From positions 1-5,245 of the forward strand of contig CANQUW010000071.1 of the NCBI GenBank assembly GCA_947627145.1: DNA of 5,245 nt, given 5' to 3'. Position 1 is the stretch's first letter. The number at the start of each line of letters is the position of its first letter. The notes beneath the pieces are model-generated. The model did not search any database. It was not told the origin of the DNA and saw nothing but the letters and a program-made list of their open reading frames with translations. This DNA comes from an uncultured Bacilli bacterium (lineage in GTDB: Bacteria > Bacillota_I > Bacilli_A > RF39 > UBA660). Of this stretch, positions 1-4,373 are shown piece by piece. Made by a program: the position numbers and the translations under genes.

Positions 1-612
1 GGATCTCCTCCAGGTTATGTTGGTTATGAAGAAGGAGGACAACTAACAGAAGCAGTAAGACGTAATCCTTATAGTATAGTATTATTTGATGAAATAGAAA
101 AAGCTCATCCAGAAGTATTAAACTTACTTTTACAAATATTAGATGATGGACGTATAACAGACTCTAATGGTCGTACAGTTGACTTTAAAAATACTATTAT
201 TATAATGACATCTAATGTAGGAAGTGAACTAATATTAAATCATGAAGAAGATAAAGTCGAAAGTGAACTTAAAAACTACTTCAAACCAGAATTTTTAAAT
301 AGAGTAGATGAAATTATAGTATTTAAAAAATTAGATAAAGAAGTATTATCTGAAATACTAGATAAAATAATTTCTGAAATAGAAGAAAGACTAAAGGATG
401 TAAATATAAAAATAGAACTAGATGATTCTTCTCGTAAATACTTTATAGATAATGGTTATGATGAATTCTTTGGAGCACGACCACTTAAAAGATTTGTATC
501 AAGAACATTAGAAACTATACTTGCAAAAAAGATAATTAATAATGAAATAAAACCTAATACTACAGTAAATGTTACATATAATAAAACAAAAGATGAAATA
601 GAAATTAAATAA
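1..612 (+). CDS. clpB: ATP-dependent chaperone ClpB (Hsp100 AAA+), C-terminal part, 5' truncated
   Basis: This is the last 203 codons of a class I Clp/Hsp100 ATPase; the frame is open from base 1, so the gene starts upstream. ClpB is a cytoplasmic hexamer that pulls aggregated proteins through its pore with DnaK help. Visible parts of the second AAA+ module, numbered from the window start: pore loop GYVG (5-8), Walker B VLFDE (27-31, D30/E31), sensor-1 MTSN (69-72), arginine finger in FLNRVDE (R101), and sensor-2 GARPLKR (158-164, R160). The second Walker A and the whole first module lie outside the window. ClpB is preferred over ClpC because of the C-terminal GARPLKR and [12 protein letters not shown] style ending, but the MTSNVG stretch is ClpC-like and the linker before FKPEFLNR is short, so ClpC is not excluded. 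A new promoter begins only 5 nt after the stop and no separate terminator is seen, so the hairpin at 731-749 may also end this mRNA. Confidence 0.9.
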   Translation, partial: GSPPGYVGYEEGGQLTEAVRRNPYSIVLFDEIEKAHPEVLNLLLQILDDGRITDSNGRTVDFKNTIIIMTSNVGSELILNHEEDKVESELKNYFKPEFLNRVDEIIVFKKLDKEVLSEILDKIISEIEERLKDVNIKIELDDSSRKYFIDNGYDEFFGARPLKRFVSRTLETILAKKIINNEIKPNTTVNVTYNKTKDEIEIK

Positions 613-617
613 AACTA

Positions 618-646
618 TTGCAAAAAGTAAACATTTATGATAATAT
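618..646 (+). promoter_or_regulatory. Sigma-A-type promoter of RNA A
   Basis: The -35 box is TTGCAA (618-623), followed by a 17-nt spacer, an extended -10 TG at 638-639 and the -10 box TAATAT (641-646). The expected start is near 653. The same elements with the same 17-nt spacing recur in copy B (1023-1051), which supports function. The promoter lies immediately after clpB and has no protein-coding ORF downstream on its strand. Confidence 0.7.
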
Positions 647-652
647 GAATAT

Positions 653-761
653 ATCAAAGAAATTTGAATACATTAAAAAAGGAAACATCCGATATTCGTC
701 TGTTGGGTGTTGCCTTTCGTAAAAGGTTTTGCCTAACATTACGTTAGGCTTTTCTTATTTT
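653..761 (+). ncRNA. Putative small structured RNA A (unrecognised family)
   Basis: The predicted transcript is about 110 nt, from its own promoter to its own intrinsic terminator, and has no credible ORF. The core can fold as AAAGG (678-682) with CCTTT (713-717), a 2-nt internal loop on each side, then ACATC (685-689) with GGTGT (706-710, one U-G pair). The apical region contains a small CGA-TCG hairpin and TGTTGG. CCTTT can alternatively pair with AAAGG at 722-726 (4-nt loop), which would open the first helix. This gives a possible two-state design. I do not recognise it as a known riboswitch, T-box, SRP, 6S or RNase P RNA. It overlaps the 3' end of the minus-strand peptide gene and so is also antisense to it. 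The existence of a transcript is inferred from signals, not shown. Confidence 0.5.
731..761 (+). terminator. Intrinsic terminator of RNA A
   Basis: GCCTAAC (731-737) pairs perfectly with GTTAGGC (743-749) around a 5-nt ATTAC loop, followed by a T-rich run to 761. This is a classic rho-independent terminator on the plus strand. It may also terminate clpB read-through. On the minus strand no U-tract follows the hairpin, so it is a poor terminator for the peptide gene. Confidence 0.75.
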
Positions 762-886
762 AGTATTAATACTAAAATGATTATCATAGCTATAAATAAT
801 AACCACGATAATTCTCTAAGACGTTTATGTAACAAGATATTCTCGTTGATATTTTTATGTAAAGTTATAATTTTTCTCTTATCCAT
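755..886 (-). CDS. Small single-span membrane protein, 43 aa, unknown function (candidate type I toxin-like peptide)
   Basis: The predicted product begins MDKRKIITLHK. It has a basic, amphipathic N-terminal half (about residues 1-27) and ends in one hydrophobic segment (about 28-42, WLLFIAMIIILVLIL) with a final lysine, so it looks tail-anchored. I do not recognise the family. The start at 886 is chosen because AGAAAGGAAG (904-895 on the minus strand) lies at normal Shine-Dalgarno distance; an ATG two codons upstream (892) would be too close to it. Longer versions need a TTG start inside the structured leader and are unlikely. Support for a real gene is a near-consensus promoter and a leader in the right orientation. 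The stop codon lies inside the T-tract of the plus-strand RNA A terminator, so the two genes converge and overlap. Type I toxins are similarly small and hydrophobic, but usually carry the membrane span near the N-terminus. The role is therefore open. Confidence 0.6.
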   Translation of the reverse strand: MDKRKIITLHKNINENILLHKRLRELSWLLFIAMIIILVLILK

Positions 887-978
887 AAGCATCACTTCCT
901 TTCTATTGTAATTTACTAAGTTGTAATAAGCATCAAAATAATAGAAAGGCAGAGGGCCCAACGTATCAGATATCCCCT
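887..978 (-). promoter_or_regulatory. Structured 5' leader of the small membrane-protein gene, with Shine-Dalgarno-sequestering helix
   Basis: The roughly 92-nt leader runs from the predicted start (~978) to the start codon. CCTTTCTATT (minus strand, 949-940) and AATAGAAAGG (907-898) are a perfect 10-bp inverted repeat 32 nt apart, and the second arm contains the Shine-Dalgarno. In the folded form translation should be blocked. Upstream, the leader carries ATCTGATA, then GTTGGG, then CCTTTC in the same order as RNAs A and B (944-971 on the minus strand). The arm that hides the Shine-Dalgarno is therefore the same CCTTTC block that closes the core helix in A and B. AGGGG near 974-978 could pair with CCTTT (with G-U pairs) as the competing structure. 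This is riboswitch-like or type I toxin-mRNA-like architecture; the ligand or trigger is unknown. Confidence 0.5.
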
Positions 979-984
979 AAATTA

Positions 985-1014
985 ATTATACATCAAGTTA
1001 ACAAAATAAGTCAA
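985..1014 (-). promoter_or_regulatory. Near-consensus promoter of the small membrane-protein gene
   Basis: On the minus strand, TTGACT (1014-1009), an 18-nt spacer and a perfect TATAAT (990-985) predict a start near 978. This is one of the best promoter matches in the window and argues that the short downstream ORF is really expressed. Its -35 box is only 8 bp from the -35 box of the divergent RNA B promoter. Confidence 0.7.
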
Positions 1015-1022
1015 TAAAAAAC

Positions 1023-1051
1023 TTGCAAAAAGTAAACTTATATGATAATAT
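1023..1051 (+). promoter_or_regulatory. Sigma-A-type promoter of RNA B
   Basis: TTGCAA (1023-1028), a 17-nt spacer, extended -10 TG at 1043-1044 and TAATAT (1046-1051) predict a start near 1058. All elements are conserved with copy A. It faces away from the minus-strand promoter at 985-1014. Confidence 0.7.
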
Positions 1052-1057
1052 GTATAT

Positions 1058-1168
1058 ATCAACAGAAATTTGAATACATTAAAAAAGGAAACATCTGATA
1101 GTGGAGTGTTGGGTGTTACCTTTCATTTAGTTAACGCCTAACATTACATTAGGGGCTGTTGTTATTTT
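1058..1168 (+). ncRNA. Putative small structured RNA B (paralogue of RNA A)
   Basis: The predicted transcript is about 110 nt and non-coding. The core helices seen in A are kept: AAAGG (1084-1088) with CCTTT (1119-1123), and ACATC (1091-1095) with GGTGT (1112-1116), with an AA/TA internal loop where A has AA/TG. The apical loop differs strongly from A apart from TGATA and GTTGG. The downstream AAAGG that could compete for CCTTT in A is absent here. If the weakened terminator is read through, transcription would meet a second hairpin at 1229-1257 before reaching xfp. The family is unrecognised and the transcript is inferred from promoter, fold and repeat conservation. Confidence 0.45.
1137..1168 (+). 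terminator. Degenerate terminator hairpin of RNA B
   Basis: CCTAA (1137-1141) pairs with TTAGG (1149-1153) around a 7-nt loop, followed by a T-rich stretch broken by G residues. Compared with the 7-bp stem in copy A, the right arm carries a G-to-A change and extra G residues, so termination should be weaker. Confidence 0.45.
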
Positions 1169-1186
1169 AAAGCAAGTATAAGGGTA

Positions 1187-1216
1187 ATTAATAGTGTAGT
1201 AAAATGTACTATTAAT
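1187..1216 (+). repeat. Inverted repeat (9-bp perfect arms) upstream of the xfp terminator/promoter region
   Basis: ATTAATAGT (1187-1195) is perfectly complementary to ACTATTAAT (1208-1216), with a 12-nt loop. ACTATTAA recurs at 1232-1239 inside the next hairpin, so the left arm has two possible partners. It could be an operator (binding site for a dimeric repressor) or part of an RNA switch. The stretch 1169-1274 contains no credible ORF. Confidence 0.45.
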
Positions 1217-1224
1217 GTACCAAT

Positions 1225-1257
1225 AAAGTATACTATTAAAAGCAGTATATTTTTTTT
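1225..1257 (+). terminator. AT-rich intrinsic terminator between RNA B and xfp
   Basis: TATACT (1229-1234) pairs with AGTATA (1244-1249), extendable outward by weak pairs to 1225-1253. A run of eight T at 1250-1257 follows. It would stop read-through from RNA B before the separate xfp promoter. Confidence 0.55.
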
Positions 1258-1280
1258 ATTTTAAATATAAAAAGTTGTTA

Positions 1281-1309
1281 TTGCGACTTTCCCTAAATTA
1301 TTATATAAT
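1281..1309 (+). promoter_or_regulatory. Promoter of the phosphoketolase gene
   Basis: TTGCGA (1281-1286), a 17-nt spacer and a perfect TATAAT (1304-1309) put the transcription start near 1316. That is only about 19 nt before the start codon and just ahead of the ribosome binding site GAGGGG (1321-1326, 8 nt from the ATG at 1335). It rules out the longer reading from 1275, which would begin upstream of the promoter. No clear catabolite-control (cre) palindrome was recognised. Confidence 0.7.
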
Positions 1310-1334
1310 TAATAAGAATAGAGGGGATGATAAC

Positions 1335-2864
1335 ATGCTTACTAAAGAAGAAATATTAGATATAGATGCCTATTTTCGAGCAGTAAATTACTTGTCACTT
1401 GGACAATTATACTTGCTTGATAATCCACTTTTAAAAAGACGTCTTACAAGAAGGGATATTAAACCAAATGTAGTAGGTCATTGGGGAACAGCACCTGGAC
1501 AAAATTTTATCTATACTCATTTAAATAGACTTATTAAAAAATATAACCTTAATATGATGTATATATCAGGACCTGGACACGGTGGAGAAGCAATGATTGC
1601 AAACAACTACTTAGATGGAACTTATACAGAATTTTATCCGGATATAACTCAAGATGAATTAGGTATGAAAAAACTATTTAAACAATTTAGTTTTCCAGGA
1701 GGAGTATCATCTCATGTTGCACCAGAAACACCAGGTTCAATTCATGAAGGAGGAGAGTTAGGATATTCACTTGCTCACGCAGCAGGGGCGGCGTTAGATA
1801 ATCCAGACCTTATAGTGGCATGTGTAGTAGGAGATGGAGAAGCAGAAACAGGACCTCTCGCAACTAGTTGGAATATAAATAAATTTTTAAATAGAAAAAA
1901 TGATGGAATTGTTCTTCCGATATTACATAGAAATGGTTACAAAATAGCAAATCCTACAGTGTTTGGTAGAATGAGTGAGATTGAAATCAATAAATTTTTT
2001 GAAGGACTATCTTATACAGTATATCATGTAAGTGGAAGTGATCCTCTAAAACTACATGAAGTAATGGTCTATACTTTAGAAAAAGTAATGGAAGATATTA
2101 GAAAAATAAAATCTGGTATTAATGTAAATTATCCATTAATAGTATTAACTACACCAAAAGGATGGACTGGACCAAAAGAAGTAGAGAAAAAACCTATGGA
2201 AGGAAGTTTCCGTTCTCATCAAATTCCTTTAACAATAGATGATAATCATATTGAAAATATTAATCTTCTAGAGTCATGGCTTAAAAGTTATCATCCAGAA
2301 GAACTATTTGATGAACTAGGAAGACCAAAAGAACAAGTATTAAGGATTGTTCCACCAAGAAATTTATGTATGGGAGAAAATAAACACGCTAATGGTGGGC
2401 TTCTATTAAAAGAATTAATTACCCCTAATTGGCAAGACTATACTATAGATTTCCTAGAGCCAGGAAGTATTATCTCACAAGATACTATTAATTTAGGAAA
2501 ATATTTAAGAGATGTATTTAAATTAAATAAAGAAAGTAAAAACTTTAGAATTTTTGGACCAGATGAAGCATTATCTAATAGATTAAACTATGTATTTGAA
2601 AGCCAGTCTCGTACTTGGGATATGATGACTTTACCAACAGATGAATATTTAAAAGCAGATGGAAGAGTAATGGATTCATATCTTTCCGAGCACTTATGTG
2701 AAGGTATGCTTGAAGGATATATCCTAACAGGAAGACATGGAATAATTCATAGTTATGAAGCCTTTGTTAGAATAATTGATTCAATGGCAAGCCAACATGC
2801 TAAATGGTTAAAAACTTCATCTGCACTTCTTATTAGTATCCCACGTTTTCCAACAAGATCATAA
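1335..2864 (+). CDS. xfp: Phosphoketolase N-terminal fragment (509 aa as read)
   Basis: This is the 5' open frame of the broken gene. It contains the N-terminal diphosphate-binding domain (about residues 1-365) and most of the central pyrimidine-binding domain. Visible family motifs include GHWGT (48-52), GPGHGG (79-84), SHVAPETPGSIHEGGELG (126-143), the thiamine-diphosphate/Mg site GDGEAETGP (166-174), NGYKIANPT (200-208), PKGW (274-277), SFRSHQIPL (291-299) and GPDEALSNRL (408-417), whose Glu aligns with the catalytic Glu479 of the bifidobacterial enzyme. Residues 496-509 are out-of-frame tail. Several residues after GDGEAETGP depart from what I recall as near-invariant: SWNIN where SWHSN is usual, and LHRNG where LHLNG is usual. 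The start at 1335 is fixed by GAGGGG at 1321-1326. Confidence 0.85.
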   Translation: MLTKEEILDIDAYFRAVNYLSLGQLYLLDNPLLKRRLTRRDIKPNVVGHWGTAPGQNFIYTHLNRLIKKYNLNMMYISGPGHGGEAMIANNYLDGTYTEFYPDITQDELGMKKLFKQFSFPGGVSSHVAPETPGSIHEGGELGYSLAHAAGAALDNPDLIVACVVGDGEAETGPLATSWNINKFLNRKNDGIVLPILHRNGYKIANPTVFGRMSEIEINKFFEGLSYTVYHVSGSDPLKLHEVMVYTLEKVMEDIRKIKSGINVNYPLIVLTTPKGWTGPKEVEKKPMEGSFRSHQIPLTIDDNHIENINLLESWLKSYHPEELFDELGRPKEQVLRIVPPRNLCMGENKHANGGLLLKELITPNWQDYTIDFLEPGSIISQDTINLGKYLRDVFKLNKESKNFRIFGPDEALSNRLNYVFESQSRTWDMMTLPTDEYLKADGRVMDSYLSEHLCEGMLEGYILTGRHGIIHSYEAFVRIIDSMASQHAKWLKTSSALLISIPRFPTRS

Positions 2865-3642
2865 TGGTTATACTCATCAAGATCCAGGATTTCTAAATCA
2901 TCTAGTCACAAAGAAAGCAGATACTGTAAGAATGTACCTACCACCTGATACCAATTGTCTTTTAAGTTGTGTAGATCATGTACTAAAAAGTAAGAACTAT
3001 ATAAATGTAGTAATCGCAAGTAAACACCCACGTCCTCAATGGTTAGATAAAAATGAAGCTAAAATCCATTGCACTAAAGGAGTAGGAGTATGGAACTTTG
3101 CAAGTAACGATAATGGAAATCCTGATATAGTAATGGCTTGTTGTGGAGAAACTCCAACCCTAGAAACACTTGGAGCAGTAGATATCTTAAGAAAAACAAT
3201 ACCTGATATAAAAATTAGAGTAGTAAATGTAGTAGACTTAATGAAATTAGTATCAAACGACCATCATCCACATGGACTAACTGATGAAGAATATGATGAT
3301 ATTTTCACAAAAGACAAACCAATTATCTTTAACTTCCATGGCTATCCATCATTAATTCATCAACTAACTTATAAAAGACATAATAGAAATCTACATGTTC
3401 ATGGTTATATAGAAGAAGGAACAATCACCACATCATTTGATATAAGAGTTCAAAATAAAATAGATCGTTTCAATTTAGTAATATCTGCCCTAGAAGAACT
3501 ACCACAATTTGAAAATAAAAAAGAAGAAATTATCAAATGGTGTCATGATATGCTTATATATCATAAAAATTATATTAAAGAATATGGAAAAGACATCGAC
3601 TATATAAATAACTGGAAATGGGAGAATTTTAAAGAAAATTAA
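2821..3642 (+). CDS. xfp: Phosphoketolase C-terminal fragment (273 codons, no own start)
   Basis: This is the 3' open frame of the broken gene, open from 2812 after a TAA at 2809-2811. It begins within the central domain, with the conserved QDHNGYTHQDPG just after the break; its two histidines align with bifidobacterial His548 and His553. Then come YLPPDTNCLLS, the C-terminal domain with KGVGVWNFASND and CCGETPTLETLGAVDIL, and the late conserved FHGYPSLIHQLTYKR and VHGYIEEGTITTSFDIRV segments. The first ATG in frame (2932) has no convincing ribosome binding site and falls within a conserved block. It is therefore not a true start, and this piece is probably untranslated or a product of artefact correction. 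Confidence 0.8.
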   Translation: MHFLLVSHVFQQDHNGYTHQDPGFLNHLVTKKADTVRMYLPPDTNCLLSCVDHVLKSKNYINVVIASKHPRPQWLDKNEAKIHCTKGVGVWNFASNDNGNPDIVMACCGETPTLETLGAVDILRKTIPDIKIRVVNVVDLMKLVSNDHHPHGLTDEEYDDIFTKDKPIIFNFHGYPSLIHQLTYKRHNRNLHVHGYIEEGTITTSFDIRVQNKIDRFNLVISALEELPQFENKKEEIIKWCHDMLIYHKNYIKEYGKDIDYINNWKWENFKEN

Positions 3643-3669
3643 GAAAAAACTTAATTTTTTTTAATTTTT
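3635..3669 (+). terminator. Intrinsic terminator of xfp
   Basis: AAAATTAAG (3635-3643) pairs with CTTAATTTT (3650-3658) around a six-A loop, followed by a T-rich tract to 3669. The xfp stop codon lies within the left arm. All pairs but one are A-T, typical of a very low-GC genome. Confidence 0.65.
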
Positions 3670-3671
3670 AC

Positions 3672-3701
3672 TTGACAAGTGTACATAAATACGCTTATAA
3701 T
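3672..3701 (+). promoter_or_regulatory. Strong promoter of the downstream three-gene unit
   Basis: A perfect TTGACA (3672-3677), an 18-nt spacer and a perfect TATAAT (3696-3701) put the predicted start near 3708. The ribosome binding site GAGGTGA of the first small ORF follows within a few bases, so the leader is very short. Confidence 0.8.
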
Positions 3702-3721
3702 ATATATCGTGAGGTGATATT

Positions 3722-3799
3722 ATGGGAAAAAATAATCCAAAATACAGAAATAAAGGAATTCATATTAAATATAAAGATGTATTAAAAAAGGAGGATTAA
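3722..3799 (+). CDS. Small basic peptide, 25 aa, possible leader peptide coupled to the phosphatase gene
   Basis: The predicted peptide (MGKNNPKYRNKGIHIKYKD onward, 25 residues) is lysine-rich with no membrane span. It has a good ribosome binding site, GAGGTGA, about 7 nt before the ATG. It is the first ORF after a perfect promoter and fits the space exactly. Its stop is one base before the next start, and its last codons (AAA AAG GAG GAT) contain the AAGGAGG that serves the next gene. Ribosomes finishing this ORF would therefore re-initiate on the phosphatase gene. I do not recognise the peptide. It may be a real small protein or simply a translated leader that controls access to the next ribosome binding site; no run of one rare amino acid suggests classical attenuation. 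Confidence 0.55.
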   Translation: MGKNNPKYRNKGIHIKYKDVLKKED

Positions 3800-3800
3800 A

Positions 3801-4367
3801 ATGATATATTTACTAAGACATGGGTTAGATGATGAAAACTTTATTGGTGGACATAGTAATGTTTCTTTAACAAAAACAGGTATAAATCAAATTAAAGATA
3901 GTGCTTTATATATATTTAATAATTTAGAAATAGAAAAAATTTATACAAGTGATATAAAAAGAGCATATCAAAGTGCAGAGATTGTAAACGAATTATTAAA
4001 TAAAGAAATAATAACAGATAAGAATCTAAGAGAATTAGATAAAGGACTTTTAACTGGAAGAGATAAGAAAACACTTACTAAAGAAGAACTCGACAACCTA
4101 AATACAAAAGATATAAATGAAAAAATATCTTCCGGAGAAAGTATGAAAGACTTATATGATAGAGTTATAACTTTATTAAACAATGATTATTTTAACAATA
4201 AAGATAAATCTTTAATTGTGACACATAGAGGATTTATAAATATGTTATATTATTATCTAAATAATGAACCACTTACTGTGGATAAAGAATTATATAATGT
4301 AGATCATGCAAGTATTCATAAATTAGATTTAAAAAATAAAAAAATAGAAAAAATATATAGGAGGTAA
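3801..4367 (+). CDS. Histidine phosphatase (phosphoglycerate mutase-like) superfamily protein, 188 aa
   Basis: This is a cytoplasmic branch-1 histidine phosphatase. The family transfers phosphate from small molecules or proteins through a phospho-histidine. Visible catalytic set: RHG at residues 6-8 (nucleophile His7), LTKTGINQ (23-30), SDIKRAYQSAEI (50-61, Arg54), acid residue in RELDKG (Glu78), and the second histidine in VTHRG (His142). The length of 188 is normal for the broad-specificity phosphatase (CobC/GpmB-like) group and shorter than true 2,3-bisphosphoglycerate-dependent mutases. The substrate cannot be named. AAGGAGG lies about 6 nt before the ATG, inside the 25-codon ORF. The stop is 6 nt before the downstream NTPase gene, whose ribosome binding site overlaps this gene's end, so the two are surely co-transcribed. 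Codon use matches the neighbours. Confidence 0.88.
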   Translation: MIYLLRHGLDDENFIGGHSNVSLTKTGINQIKDSALYIFNNLEIEKIYTSDIKRAYQSAEIVNELLNKEIITDKNLRELDKGLLTGRDKKTLTKEELDNLNTKDINEKISSGESMKDLYDRVITLLNNDYFNNKDKSLIVTHRGFINMLYYYLNNEPLTVDKELYNVDHASIHKLDLKNKKIEKIYRR

Positions 4368-4373
4368 GGATTT

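Larger units (their letters stand above)
608..761 (+). repeat. Direct repeat copy A (promoter-RNA-terminator cassette)
   Basis: This is the first of two direct copies, the other being at 1013-1168. From the -35 box to the ACATC of the RNA core (618-689 against 1023-1095), I count 3 substitutions and one 1-nt gap. Similarity then drops but resumes in blocks: GTTGGGTGTT, CCTTTC, and GCCTAACATTAC in the terminator. The repeat starts right at the clpB stop codon. The conserved blocks are promoter elements, helix strands and the terminator, so this is a duplicated RNA gene rather than low-complexity similarity. Confidence 0.8.
1013..1168 (+). repeat. Direct repeat copy B (promoter-RNA-terminator cassette)
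   Basis: This is the second copy of the cassette at 608-761. The promoter and 5' half of the RNA are nearly identical to copy A. The apical loop of the core and the region between CCTTTC and the terminator have diverged, and the terminator stem has decayed. This suggests duplication followed by drift in this copy, or altered function. Confidence 0.8.
1335..3642 (+). pseudogene. xfp: Xylulose-5-phosphate/fructose-6-phosphate phosphoketolase, disrupted by a frame-changing deletion
   Basis: Phosphoketolase is a cytoplasmic thiamine-diphosphate enzyme that splits xylulose-5-P (or fructose-6-P) with phosphate into acetyl-phosphate and glyceraldehyde-3-P (or erythrose-4-P). The two halves together match it end to end: 495 codons in the first frame, then 273 from 2821 in the +1 frame. 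At the junction the expected conserved stretch (roughly NEIPWRKPIxS between KWLKTS and the LHFLLVSHV segment) is absent. The join fits loss of about 32 bp (about 11 codons minus one base), not a one-base slip. Restoring it gives about 780 residues, near the usual ~790. The first frame stops at 2864 after 14 out-of-frame residues. As read, the protein lacks its C-terminal part and should be inactive. An assembly error in an intact gene is the main alternative. Confidence 0.85.

Noticed and set aside
729..911. Plus-strand 60-codon ORF
   Set aside because: It starts at a TTG inside the terminator stem of RNA A, has no ribosome binding site, and is the opposite-strand shadow of the small membrane-peptide gene and its leader.
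887..961. N-terminal extension of the minus-strand peptide to a 68-aa form
   Set aside because: It would need a TTG start within the structured leader, without a ribosome binding site. The ATG at 886 has a well-spaced Shine-Dalgarno and follows the promoter properly.
618..1014. Fst/par-type locus with direct repeats transcribed from both strands
   Set aside because: In Fst loci the two RNAs are complementary over shared repeats. Here the leader on the minus strand is similar to, not complementary with, RNAs A and B; the only true antisense overlap is at the 3' ends.
1023..1168. T-box leader (GGGTGTTACC resembles GGGTGGTACC)
   Set aside because: The transcript has only about 60 nt before this motif, too short for the T-box stem I with its specifier loop. 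The required TGGN bulge context is absent, copy A reads GGGTGTTGCC, and no aminoacyl-tRNA or amino-acid gene follows.
608..1168. Insertion sequence or MITE as the origin of the repeats
   Set aside because: No terminal inverted repeats or target-site duplications are visible at the copy edges, and no transposase is present. The conserved blocks are promoter, helix and terminator elements.
1275..1334. 20-codon extension of phosphoketolase upstream
   Set aside because: It starts at TTG upstream of the promoter -35/-10 boxes, and the added residues do not belong to the family. The ATG at 1335 has GAGGGG at the right distance.
2812..2864. Programmed +1 ribosomal frameshift joining the two phosphoketolase halves
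   Set aside because: The two frames overlap here, but there is no recognised +1 slippery site with a stop or rare codon, and conserved residues are missing at the join. Phosphoketolases are not known to use recoding. Deletion explains more.
3968..4183. Minus-strand 71-codon ORF
   Set aside because: It is a shadow inside the well-supported histidine phosphatase gene, with no promoter, ribosome binding site or recognisable domain.
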